DNA of 64,000 nucleotides from Marinomonas sp. TW1 (lineage in GTDB: Bacteria > Pseudomonadota > Gammaproteobacteria > Pseudomonadales > Marinomonadaceae). The notes beneath the pieces are model-generated. The model was not told the DNA's origin. It did not search any database and saw only the letters and a list, made by a program, of their open reading frames with translations. The DNA lies in the NCBI RefSeq assembly GCF_001625355.1, contig NZ_JSEE01000016.1, forward strand, positions 1 through 64,000, read 5' to 3'. The position numbers were made by a program, and so were the translations under genes. Shown here in pieces: positions 1 through 6,216 of this stretch (its first letter is position 1; each line of letters starts with the position of its first letter).

Positions 1-63
1 GCGAATCGCTTCCAACTTAAACTCTTTGGTATAGGTATTATAAGGTTTACGTTTTGTTGTCAT
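1..63 (-). CDS. IS3-family transposase OrfA, N-terminal fragment
   Basis: Minus-strand ATG at 61-63 with the Shine-Dalgarno sequence AGGAGTG about 5 bases upstream. The 21 visible codons include YTKEFKLEAIR, which is typical of the helix-turn-helix OrfA (InsE/InsN-like) proteins that bind IS3-family ends. The reading frame runs off the window, so the DDE transposase OrfB and any programmed frameshift cannot be seen. Confidence 0.7.
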   Translation of the reverse strand, partial: MTTKRKPYNTYTKEFKLEAIR

Positions 64-150
64 AAGAACACTCCTAAAGGACTTATTGTCCCTGATTAAA
101 AATGTCCGTTAAACTGTAGCAGGTTCACTGTGACCCACTTTTTGGTGTCA
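1..150 (-). mobile_element. End of an IS3-family insertion sequence (partial)
   Basis: The first 150 bases read on the minus strand as the left end of an IS3-type element. The probable terminal inverted repeat starts TGACACCAAAAAGTGGGTCA at base 150 and is followed by a short leader and the start of OrfA. The rest lies outside the window, so family and completeness cannot be settled. It abuts a degraded phage gene, so it may have helped truncate the prophage. Assignment rests on the TG...CA-type end and the OrfA N-terminus only. Confidence 0.65.
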
Positions 151-178
151 GTTATGGTTGGCGTTACAATAAAAGGGC

Positions 179-208
179 CTGACTTCTTTAGTTTATCTAA
201 GAAGTCAG
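179..208. repeat. Perfect 10-bp inverted repeat (hairpin)
   Basis: CTGACTTCTT and AAGAAGTCAG face each other across a 10-base loop, directly between the IS end and the gpD remnant. No T-tract follows, so an intrinsic terminator is not well supported. It may be a junction relic. Confidence 0.5.
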
Positions 209-226
209 TGATTTCAAGGTTCTTAG

Positions 227-706
227 AGTGCGTGTCCTGCTGAATTTACAGGGCAAGCCATCCCGCCCGTGGTGGTCACCTTGCCAAGCAACAACGCCCC
301 AAGTGAACAGGCGCGCTTCATCAACGCCCAGCTCGACAGACCTAGCCGAAGCGCCATCACCGGTGTGAAAGCCAACTGGACAAACAACAACACAGGGGAA
401 GAACACACCGTCGCCGTGGGCACCGAACCCTACAAAAAACTGCGCCAAACCTACGACAGCCAAGCCAACGCCCAACAAGCCTGCCAAGACGAACTCATCA
501 AAAGCCAACGCCAAGGCTCCAGCGTCACCCTCGACGCTCTTATTGACTAGATACGGGCAACCCAACTCGTTGTAGAAGGCATCCTCACCCTAAACGACAC
601 CTTCCCACCCGAAATGAAAGGCAACTGGAGCATAGACAAAGTCACCGCACGAGGAGACAGCAAAGCAGGGTACAGGTGTAGTGTTGTGGCGAGTGAAGTG
701 GTTTGA
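227..706 (+). pseudogene. Phage late control gene D (tail protein) 3' remnant, copy 1
   Basis: The frame from about 227 to the TGA at 704-706 reads as the C-terminal part of a P2-like late control protein D, a tail protein related to VgrG. Visible stretches include PPVVVTLPSNNAPSEQ, LVVEGILTLNDTFPPEM and a final SKAGYRCSVVASEVV. The 5' part is missing. An amber codon at 548-550 interrupts the frame. Comparison with the copy at 2164-2429 suggests a one-base loss just before the amber codon, with a further two-base loss downstream that restores the frame. It has no start codon of its own and is surely non-functional. The base composition is C-rich, unlike the AT-rich cargo that follows. The family call is by recalled similarity only. 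Confidence 0.6.
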
Positions 707-787
707 GGTGGGGGAATAAATAATTTGCTTAGTGGGACAGCATGCTGGCATTATTTTTAGAAATAAGATTAGTTGATAGGTAATGTT

Positions 788-1504
788 ATGAGGCTGGGGA
801 ACTTATTACCATTTGGACAAGATATTGAAAGTGGCGAATTTGTTGATGTTGGTAGTGTTCCAAATGGCGATAAATGTGGTTGCATCTGCCCTTCATGCAA
901 AACCTTTTTGACAGCTAGGCAGGGTGAGAAAAATGAATGGCATTTCGCTCATAAAGTTAATAAATCTCATAATTCAACTAAGGTTCCATGTGACTTCTCT
1001 TTTTACGTATCTGTAAGAATGATGATACGTCAAATTTCGGAAACAGGTTTGGATTTGAAAATTCCTTTACTTAATGTTCCTTCCCAAAATTACGATGAAA
1101 CAAAGAAAATTTTATTGCCTGTTAATCTGCCTGTCGTTAGTCGAGAACATATTCATTTGCAAAATGTGAGAGTTGGGGAGAAGTTCTCAGGAGTATTAGT
1201 CGATGTGGTGGCTAGCGTACAATGTGTTCCTTTTGTAATTTTTGTTAGTTACAAAGACAGACTTGTGCCTATTGAGCTATTTGACCCTAAAGAGTCAAAA
1301 GCAGGGGTGATTGAGTTTGATGCTAAGGCATTACGAGAAGCGTTTCAGAAAACAAAAAATGGGCAGTATTTAGAAGCTTTAAAAAGTTTCCTAATGAATG
1401 AAGTTGAAGGAAAGCGGTGGATCTACCATCCTAGATATAAAGAAGTAGAGCAAAAAGCATTCATTCAAAGTGAGGATGCAAAAAAGCAAAAAAACTTGCC
1501 TTAA
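788..1504 (+). CDS. CoiA-like zinc-binding protein (zero-frame product)
   Basis: A 238-residue protein. ATG 788 is preferred over an upstream in-frame TTG because AGG at 778-780 gives a good ribosome binding site. Near the N-terminus it has CGCICPSC and, after a short spacer, WHFAHK; the CxxC plus HFAH combination is the N-terminal signature of competence protein CoiA-like families, a putative zinc-binding nuclease-associated module. The rest is not recognised. The last codons CAA AAA AAC run into TTG CCT TAA. The -1 frame from there continues open for 57 codons and encodes a zinc ribbon, so the gene is either frameshifted or uses recoding. It is AT-rich cargo between two gpD remnants. A function in DNA uptake is not implied; prophage-borne relatives may serve phage defence. 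Confidence 0.65.
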   Translation: MRLGNLLPFGQDIESGEFVDVGSVPNGDKCGCICPSCKTFLTARQGEKNEWHFAHKVNKSHNSTKVPCDFSFYVSVRMMIRQISETGLDLKIPLLNVPSQNYDETKKILLPVNLPVVSREHIHLQNVRVGEKFSGVLVDVVASVQCVPFVIFVSYKDRLVPIELFDPKESKAGVIEFDAKALREAFQKTKNGQYLEALKSFLMNEVEGKRWIYHPRYKEVEQKAFIQSEDAKKQKNLP

Positions 1505-1668
1505 GAAAGGCTGGGCCACCTAAAGACTGGGGCACGAGTAAGTCCCCAACATCAACGGCATATGGCTTCAAGAATCGTATTTACCTTTGCAAAAACTGTG
1601 GCTGTAAATGGAAATCAAATTCTGCTGTTTGTCCTCAATGCGGTACAGAGGCAAGGCCTCTAAAGTAG
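1495..1668 (+). CDS. Zinc-ribbon extension in the -1 frame of the CoiA-like gene
   Basis: Open from CTT at 1495 to the TAG at 1666-1668, with no start codon of its own. It encodes 57 residues ending in a four-cysteine knuckle (CKNCGCKW, then CPQCGTEARP), a typical C-terminal zinc ribbon. It joins exactly the -1 frame produced by slippage on A AAA AAC at 1489-1495. This is either the lost C-terminus of the preceding gene after a one-base indel or a programmed frameshift product. Similar proteins with one continuous frame would argue for the indel. Confidence 0.5.
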   Translation, partial: LALRKAGPPKDWGTSKSPTSTAYGFKNRIYLCKNCGCKWKSNSAVCPQCGTEARPLK

Positions 1669-1691
1669 TGTACTATTGGACGTGAATGAAC

Positions 1692-1735
1692 TTGGGGTCA
1701 GATGAAAAATAGATTAATTGTTCATCTGACCTCAA
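1692..1735. repeat. REP-like hairpin, copy 1
   Basis: TTGGGGTCAGATGAA (1692-1706) pairs with TTCATCTGACCTCAA (1721-1735), a 15-bp stem with one G:T pair and a 14-base loop. An almost identical element lies at 7208-7252. The GGGGTCAGA core resembles REP sequences mobilised by RAYT (Y1) transposases. No such transposase gene is in the window. It could also act as a weak terminator for the zinc-ribbon gene. Confidence 0.6.
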
Positions 1736-1760
1736 TAGATTGCCAATAGATTGCAGCCGT

Positions 1761-1800
1761 ACAACAGCGGGTTATAGCCGCAGCTACGCTGCTGTATAAT
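1761..1800. repeat. Imperfect palindrome upstream of the excalibur gene
   Basis: TACAACAGCG is opposed by CGCTGCTGTA (9 of 10 pairs). A competing inner stem, GCAGC-TAC-GCTGC, is flanked by TTATA and TATAA. It sits about 40 bases before the TTG start of the next gene. It superficially recalls an integron attC fold, but canonical RYYYAAC/GTTRRRY core sites are not present. Role unknown. Confidence 0.4.
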
Positions 1801-1838
1801 TCTTAATTGTTAGAAGTTTTATCAAGGATAGTGTTCAA

Positions 1839-2147
1839 TTGAAAAATTTGCTTATTCTCATAGTTATTTGTGCCGTAGCATGGCAGTTCTATTTTAAAGA
1901 TAGTGCTGTGGTTGAAACGGTTCATAAAAAAGTTGTATCTGAATTCTCAAATAGTGATGCTATGAAAACATTAGCCCGAGCTGGAGAGATAGCTAATCCT
2001 AAAACCACCTATAGATGCGATGGTCGACAGTACTGTTCTCAAATGAGATCATACGACGAAGCTAAGTACTTTATTCGTTACTGTCCTAATACGAAAATGG
2101 ACGGTGATGGTGACGGCATTCCTTGTGAAAGACAATTTAATAAGTAA
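1839..2147 (+). CDS. Small excalibur (calcium-binding) domain protein
   Basis: A 102-residue protein starting at TTG 1839, chosen because AAGGATAG lies at 1824-1831 and no better start is in frame. Residues 2-18 are a hydrophobic segment (LLILIVICAVAWQFYF) that should anchor it in, or export it through, the inner membrane. The C-terminal 45 residues hold four cysteines and MDGDGDGIPCE, the DxDxDG...CE loop of the excalibur domain, an extracellular EF-hand-like calcium motif. This predicts a periplasmic, disulfide-bonded, Ca-binding head. It is the second cargo gene before the repeated gpD end. Excalibur domains often accompany nucleases or envelope proteins; no catalytic domain is present here. 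Function unknown. Confidence 0.7.
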   Translation: MKNLLILIVICAVAWQFYFKDSAVVETVHKKVVSEFSNSDAMKTLARAGEIANPKTTYRCDGRQYCSQMRSYDEAKYFIRYCPNTKMDGDGDGIPCERQFNK

Positions 2148-2163
2148 GGTGCTTTCAAACTTC

Positions 2164-2429
2164 TACTAAATTTACGCCAAAGCTACGACAATCCAACAAG
2201 CCTGCCAAGACGACCTCATCAAAAGCCAACGCGAAGGCACCAGCGTCACCCTAGACGCACTTATTGACTAGGTACGGGCAACCCCAAACTCGTCGCAGAA
2301 GGCATCCTCACCCTAAACGACACCTTCCCACCCGAAATGAAAGGCAACTGGAGCATAGACAAAGTCACCGCACGAGGCGACAGCAAAGCAGGGTATCGGT
2401 GTTCTGTGGTCGCGAGTGAGGTTGTTTGA
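2164..2429 (+). pseudogene. Phage late control gene D 3' remnant, copy 2
   Basis: A second, shorter fragment of the gpD 3' end, closely similar to the copy at 227-706, with an internal deletion near its left edge. It carries the same TTATTGACTAG lesion at the position where copy 1 has its amber codon. Here the frame does not recover without a shift: the downstream frame reads GNPKLVAEGILTLND and ends with TGA at 2427-2429. The shared lesion shows that both copies descend from one already broken copy. It marks the left edge of the TIR cassette. Confidence 0.6.
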
Positions 2430-2502
2430 GGGATTTTGATTGGCAGACGATGGGGAAGTGTTTAAGATCAATAAATATGTGGAAGTGTTTGATTAATAGT
2501 GA

Positions 2503-2997
2503 ATGATAGTGAAGGTGCTAATTTTGAACCCGTTATGGATGATAGTTGGAGTGGGAAGCTTAGTTGTATTTGTGGGCAAAGCTATTAATTCTGCATTTAA
2601 GAAAAAAAAGATTTTTATTAGTTATTACTATGGCAAAGATAGGGCGTTTAAGCGATTGCTAAACGCATGGAGTAAAAACGAAAAATTTGATATTGATTTC
2701 GAAGATACATCTGCTGATGTGTCACTTGATACTTCCACAGATGAAGAGTTGGAATATGAGTTGACAAAAAGAATAAAAAATTCAGACATAGTCCTTGTGC
2801 TTATTGGTGATCATACTCATTTAAGAGAATGGGTTAAGTATGAGATAAAGGAAGCTGTTCGTTTACAGAAAACCATTGTGGCAGTAAAACATACAAAAAG
2901 TAGTAAATCTCCTACAGAATTAAAAGGAGTTGGAGCTCATTGGGTTTATGGGTTTCGTGCTAAGAAGGTAAGTGATGCAATAAAAAACTGCGTATAA
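2503..2997 (+). CDS. Membrane-anchored TIR-like (ThsB/DUF1863-type) protein
   Basis: A 164-residue protein, first gene of a four-gene cassette. Residues 5-32 form a transmembrane segment (LWMIVGVGSLVVFVGKAI), followed by a KKKK cluster that predicts a cytoplasmic head. The head begins IFISYYYGKD, as in ThsB-like TIR domains, and contains the conserved strand-helix LVLIGDHTHLREWVKYEI, where TIR-like DUF1863 proteins have LIG..T....WV..EI. No strong ribosome binding site precedes ATG 2503; GTG 2509 is an alternative. ThsB proteins of Thoeris sense phage and make an NAD-derived signal. A membrane anchor is unusual for that group. It is much more AT-rich than the core genome. The fold call is from motifs and has not been tested by profile search. 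Confidence 0.7.
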   Translation: MIVKVLILNPLWMIVGVGSLVVFVGKAINSAFKKKKIFISYYYGKDRAFKRLLNAWSKNEKFDIDFEDTSADVSLDTSTDEELEYELTKRIKNSDIVLVLIGDHTHLREWVKYEIKEAVRLQKTIVAVKHTKSSKSPTELKGVGAHWVYGFRAKKVSDAIKNCV

Positions 2998-3026
2998 GCA
3001 ATGGAAAAATTCTGATGGAGAAAGTT

Positions 3027-3473
3027 ATGGATGAAGATAAATATATTGCTGATAGAGTTGATGATCAAATTGATTGGTACGATAATAAAAGCCAAAGCGC
3101 TCAGCGTTGGTTTAAACGGCTTAGATCTCTTGAAATACTATCGGCAGCAGCTATTCCATTAATTGCTGGTTTTGCGAAAGATCCTTTTCCTGTGAATTTA
3201 TGTTTGGGGATTTTGGGGGCTCTAATAGTTGTTATATCTTCTGTTATCAGTTTGAATCAATTCCAAGAAAACTGGACAGAGTATAGAACTACTTGTGAAT
3301 CTCTCAAGCATGAAAAGTATCTTTTTCTGACCAAAGCAGAGCCGTATCATGAAGAAGAACCCTATCGACTATTTGTGCAACGTGTAGAAAGCATGATTTC
3401 TAAAGAAAATAGTGCATGGTCACAGTACACGCAAGCAACAATTGAAAAAACAAAAGTTAAAAAGAGTGTATAA
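3027..3473 (+). CDS. SLATT-type DUF4231 two-TM membrane protein (putative effector)
   Basis: A 148-residue protein. ATG 3027 is chosen over ATG 3015 because GGAG at 3018-3021 fits it. Order: an N-terminal amphipathic helix (DRVDDQIDWYDNKS), two hydrophobic helices (LEILSAAAIPLIAGF and LCLGILGALIVVISSVISL), then a cytoplasmic helix (FQENWTEYRTTCESLKHEK) and a charged tail. This is the layout of DUF4231 in the SLATT superfamily, which comparative work has predicted to be pore-forming effectors in nucleotide-signal conflict systems. Gene spacing of 29 bases after the first TIR-like gene supports one transcript. Here it would be the membrane-disrupting effector fired by TIR products. This role is inference. 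Confidence 0.75.
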   Translation: MDEDKYIADRVDDQIDWYDNKSQSAQRWFKRLRSLEILSAAAIPLIAGFAKDPFPVNLCLGILGALIVVISSVISLNQFQENWTEYRTTCESLKHEKYLFLTKAEPYHEEEPYRLFVQRVESMISKENSAWSQYTQATIEKTKVKKSV

Positions 3474-3497
3474 AAATCATAATTAAGGGAATAAAAA

Positions 3498-3878
3498 ATG
3501 AAGAAAGTATTTGTTTCACATGTATTTAATGACCGTGAGATTACTCATAGTATCAAAGGTATGTCTGTAGAAAATTCAGGCGTTGTTAATGGCAGATTTG
3601 TATTTGTTCAAAATGATGTCTCTATAGATGGGTCTGCTGCTATTGATAGAGAAATACGAAATGTAATGTCAGGCTGTAATGTCGCTTTATTTCTAGTGGG
3701 AAATAATAATCATAATAGCCCGTGGATAGAAAGAGAGGTTGACCTTGCAACTTCTAAAGGGCTTCCTATCATAATTATGAGACTGCCAAATACAAATGGC
3801 GGAGTACCAAATGCATTAAAGTACAAGCGATATCAGGAGTGCAGTTGGAGTGCTAATAAATTGGCTGCATTAATTTAA
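3498..3878 (+). CDS. TIR-like (ThsB/DUF1863-type) soluble protein
   Basis: A 126-residue protein with AAGGGA 10 bases before ATG 3498. It is a single domain: KKVFVSHVFNDRE at the N-terminus is the first TIR strand and BB-like loop, and VALFLVGNNNHNSPWIEREVDLA matches the LVG...WI..E(V/I) strand-helix of ThsB-like proteins, including the conserved Glu. Unlike the first gene it has no membrane segment. It lies 24 bases after the SLATT gene and 11 before the canonical TIR gene, so it is probably co-transcribed. Two divergent ThsB-like sensors in one locus recall Thoeris loci that carry several ThsB genes with different phage specificities. Confidence 0.7.
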   Translation: MKKVFVSHVFNDREITHSIKGMSVENSGVVNGRFVFVQNDVSIDGSAAIDREIRNVMSGCNVALFLVGNNNHNSPWIEREVDLATSKGLPIIIMRLPNTNGGVPNALKYKRYQECSWSANKLAALI

Positions 3879-3889
3879 AAGGATTTATA

Positions 3890-4543
3890 GTGAAGGCATT
3901 TATTAGTTACCAAACGACAGATAAATTAGTCGCAGCGCAAATTAAACAGTTATTGTCCGAAGTAAATATTGATTCATTTATGGCACATGAAGATATTCAT
4001 GTCTCTGATGAATGGCGTTTAAAAATACTTGAGGAGATTGAAAATTCTAAGGTGTTTTTAAGTCTTTGGAGTCGTAACTACTGTAGTTCTTTTTGGTGTA
4101 TCCAAGAATCGGGGATTGCTAGCTATCATAAAGATATGATTATTATTCCTCTGTCATTAGATGGCACTACACCGCAAGCATTTTCCTCTAGTATTCAGTC
4201 TATAAAAGTTGACCCTAATAACGTCCTGCTAGAGGATCTTCTGCCCGGGCTTAGGAGGGTAGATCCAAATATTCCTATAAAAATAATATTTAAATCAATA
4301 GCTGAGGCAAGGTCATATAGAGGTGCGGAGGCTCGTTTTAAACCAATACTCTCTTATAAAGATGCTCTAACCAATGAACAAGGTAAAGAGCTCTTGGAAA
4401 TTTCATTAAGAAATGATCAGGTTTGTAATGCAGGGTTGTGTGCGCAAACATATTTGCCTGAATTTATGGCTCGTTATGGTCATTTATTAGAGCCTGAGGA
4501 TTATAATGAGCTAATAGACATACTTGCGTGTTATGCAAAATAG
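3890..4543 (+). CDS. Canonical TIR domain protein with C-terminal helical extension
   Basis: A 217-residue protein starting at GTG 3890 after the Shine-Dalgarno sequence AAAAGGA. Residues 1-125 are a classic TIR domain: MKAFISYQTTDK (box 1), IDSFMAHEDIHVSDEW (BB loop and helix), LSLWSRNYCSSFWCIQE. The SxWCxxE segment supplies the Glu expected of NAD-cleaving TIR enzymes. Residues 130-217 are an unrecognised, mostly helical region (ALTNEQGKELLEISL...) that could be a partner-binding or sensing module. As the last gene of the cassette it is the most likely NADase or cyclase. No SIR2, SLOG or Macro protein (the usual ThsA effectors) is nearby, so the SLATT protein is the best candidate effector. 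Confidence 0.8.
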   Translation: MKAFISYQTTDKLVAAQIKQLLSEVNIDSFMAHEDIHVSDEWRLKILEEIENSKVFLSLWSRNYCSSFWCIQESGIASYHKDMIIIPLSLDGTTPQAFSSSIQSIKVDPNNVLLEDLLPGLRRVDPNIPIKIIFKSIAEARSYRGAEARFKPILSYKDALTNEQGKELLEISLRNDQVCNAGLCAQTYLPEFMARYGHLLEPEDYNELIDILACYAK

Positions 4544-4558
4544 CGTTTTTGTTTTTGA

Positions 4559-4595
4559 TGCTAGATGAAAAAATAGATTGATTTTTCGCCTAGCA
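4559..4595. repeat. Hairpin at the end of the TIR cassette
   Basis: TGCTAG and CTAGCA close an imperfect stem whose inner part pairs GAAAAAAT with ATTTTTC. It starts 16 bases after the TIR stop codon. There is no T-run after it, so it may stabilise the mRNA 3' end or act as a weak terminator. Confidence 0.4.
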
Positions 4596-4660
4596 CAAAT
4601 GATTTATTTTTCCTGTTGTTTAGGTATTGGCTTTCGTAGCTGTCAGAAAAAGGAAGAGCA

Positions 4661-5188
4661 ATGGAAATACTCAACACAAATATACTCGTCGCCTTAATTG
4701 CTGTGTTTGTCTCATTTATCGGGTTGATTATATCTAAAGAACAAAAGACATCTGAATTCAGATAGGCGTGGATAAACACTTTGCGGGACGATATATCAAG
4801 GTTTATTGGCCAACTTGATTCTACAGAAAAATTAGTCTTGATAAACAAAAAATCAAAACCGGAAGATAAGGAAGAAACCTCAAGTGCGGTTATTAAAGAC
4901 TCTGTCAAACTAAGGGAAATAAAATCTAAGATTGAGCTACTGATCAACCCACACGAACCAAAACACATCCAGCTTGTGCATCTGTTAACTGCGTCTATAG
5001 AAAATATAAAAATTATTAAAAGCAATTCTTCTGTCGTTGATAATATTACAAATATATCTCAGGAAATACTTAAAGAAGAATGGAAAAGAGTAAAAAACGG
5101 AGAGCCATTCTTTAAGTTCTTCAGGTTTGCATTTGGTTTAGCAATTGTTGGGATAATTTTGTATTCACTATATGAATTGGTCTGCTAA
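4661..5188 (+). pseudogene. Membrane protein gene with an in-frame amber codon
   Basis: AGGAAGAG at 4651-4658 precedes ATG 4661. The frame runs 34 codons with an N-terminal transmembrane segment (LVALIAVFVSFIGLII), meets TAG at 4763-4765, then continues open for 141 codons to the TAA at 5186-5188. The second part holds charged, coiled-coil-like helices and a C-terminal hydrophobic segment (FGLAIVGIILYSLYELV). The sequence across the stop, SEFR*AWINTLRDDI, fits SEFRQAWIN..RDDI, so a CAG-to-TAG change is the simplest explanation. TTG 4781 could restart translation but lacks a good binding site. The protein, two membrane segments around a soluble middle, is not recognised by name. It is probably inactivated cargo. 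Confidence 0.6.
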
Positions 5189-5329
5189 TGAATTTGAATC
5201 GAGCAAGGCACTCGTGTGGGACGCTGAGCCACTACACGTCACGTTCCACAGATAACTCTCCCCATCCCCTAAACATCACACAATTTGTTTTCTCCATTGA
5301 CCCCTCCCGCATCTTGATCTAGTATTTCT

Positions 5330-5512
5330 CTTGCACTGGCAAAATCCAGTGCCGGGAATACCACCCCGTTTGTACCGAAGCGGCCTAAAACACGCACCGC
5401 GTGTTTTTTTGTGGCCGGAGTCCGCCTGTTATGGTGGGTCTTTGTTGGGCCAGCTTCGGCTGGGCCGTTCCTTCGGGCGGTAGTGGTATCCTGATTTAGA
5501 CTCACCACCCTT
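5330..5512 (+). ncRNA. Candidate C4-like antisense RNA upstream of the antirepressor
   Basis: The stretch between the broken membrane gene and the antirepressor is G+C-rich and highly structured: a UUCG-capped stem GGCCAGCTTCGGCTGGGCC near 5445-5465 and several short GGTGG/CCACC pairings. In P1, P4 and P22-type phages a C4 antisense RNA on the same strand lies just before the antirepressor and pairs with its leader. Here GGCGGTA (5476-5482) is perfectly complementary to TACCGCC (5519-5525), close to the ant ribosome binding site. The assignment rests on position, structure and this complementarity. A covariance search was not possible. Confidence 0.4.
5387..5410. terminator. Terminator-like stem within the antirepressor leader
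   Basis: AAAACACGC, loop ACC, GCGTGTTTTTTT: a perfect 9-bp stem with A- and T-runs that can work in both directions. It lies inside the region called as C4-like RNA and may end transcripts arriving from the TIR side, or attenuate the antirepressor transcript. Confidence 0.55.
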
Positions 5513-5564
5513 TAAGAATACCGCCTTAAGGTGTGGTCAAAATAATGACCGAAGGAGGCCATAG

Positions 5565-6176
5565 ATGGCTACGCAACTTATCCCGCTACATACACGCTCT
5601 ATCAATGAGCAAACGTTAGATACTGTAAACGCTCGTGAACTTCATGCTTTTCTAGAAGTAGGCCGCGATTTTTCCAATTGGATAAAAGCTCGTATCAATC
5701 GATATGGTTTTATCGAAGGTGAAGACTTTATGTGCGTTGAAAATTTGAGCTCGCCAAAACGGGCGAGCGCAAAATCTAGGACGAAAAAAGTAATAGAATA
5801 TTTCGTTACTTTAGACATGGCCAAAGAGCTTGCCATGGTCGAGCGTAACGAGAAGGGCAAACAAGCCAGACGTTATTTCATCGCCTGCGAAAAACAACTC
5901 CACGAGCAAAAACAACTTCCCGCCACCACGCCCAACACAGCTCTTCTCGAAACCAGCTTCCAAGAAACAGAAAAGTACCAAGTCCTCAATGACATGGTCA
6001 AAGCCATGAAACTGGAAAGCAACCCCGTCGTCATCCTCTCTAAAGAACTCGTCGACCTTATCCAAGCCGTGCGCCTGTACCAAACCCAAATCGCCCAGCT
6101 CCGCAGACCAGACTGGGTAAACGACAACATCACCCGACTGAAAGACATCACCCAACGCAACTTCGTTGATTTCTAA
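5565..6176 (+). CDS. AntA/AntB-type phage antirepressor
   Basis: A 203-residue protein with GGAGG 9 bases before ATG 5565. Residues 15-110 match the AntA/AntB antirepressor domain: VNARELHAFLEVGRDFSNWI, a YGFIEGEDF turn, and YFVTLDMAKELAMVERNEKGKQARRYFI. Such proteins inactivate phage repressors to trigger lytic growth. Residues 115-203 are a different, partly helical C-terminal region of unknown role. Base composition changes abruptly near 5870, from AT-rich to the C-rich style seen in the gpD remnants, so the gene looks like a mosaic of two phage lineages. A terminator follows. With the C4-like leader this is a typical temperate-phage immunity module, here an orphan. Confidence 0.85.
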   Translation: MATQLIPLHTRSINEQTLDTVNARELHAFLEVGRDFSNWIKARINRYGFIEGEDFMCVENLSSPKRASAKSRTKKVIEYFVTLDMAKELAMVERNEKGKQARRYFIACEKQLHEQKQLPATTPNTALLETSFQETEKYQVLNDMVKAMKLESNPVVILSKELVDLIQAVRLYQTQIAQLRRPDWVNDNITRLKDITQRNFVDF

Positions 6177-6191
6177 GCCATAGACACAACA

Positions 6192-6216
6192 AAGCCCACG
6201 AAAGTGGGCTTTTTTT
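6192..6216 (+). terminator. Intrinsic terminator after the antirepressor
   Basis: AAGCCCAC-GAAA-GTGGGCTTTTTTT: an 8-bp stem with GAAA tetraloop and T-run, 15 bases after the antirepressor stop codon. Confidence 0.9.

Noticed and set aside
197-565. 122-codon open frame on the minus strand over the gpD remnant
   Set aside because: It is the shadow of the C-rich gpD coding sequence; the plus-strand frame carries the recognisable phage protein.
1761-1810. Integron attC site
   Set aside because: The palindromic fold is suggestive, but RYYYAAC and GTTRRRY core sites are not properly present and no integrase or cassette array is seen.
548-4765. Genome-wide reassignment of TAG as a sense codon
   Set aside because: Several intact genes (for example hisG, the antiparallel core genes nearby and the zinc-ribbon frame) use TAG as a normal stop, so the internal amber codons are better seen as mutations in decaying prophage genes.
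4561-5025. 154-codon minus-strand open frame
   Set aside because: It is antisense to the amber-interrupted membrane gene, which has a proper start site and membrane segments.
5269-5508. 79-codon minus-strand open frame in the antirepressor leader
   Set aside because: It overlaps the structured RNA region and lacks a convincing ribosome binding site. A small phage peptide cannot be excluded, but the RNA explanation fits better.
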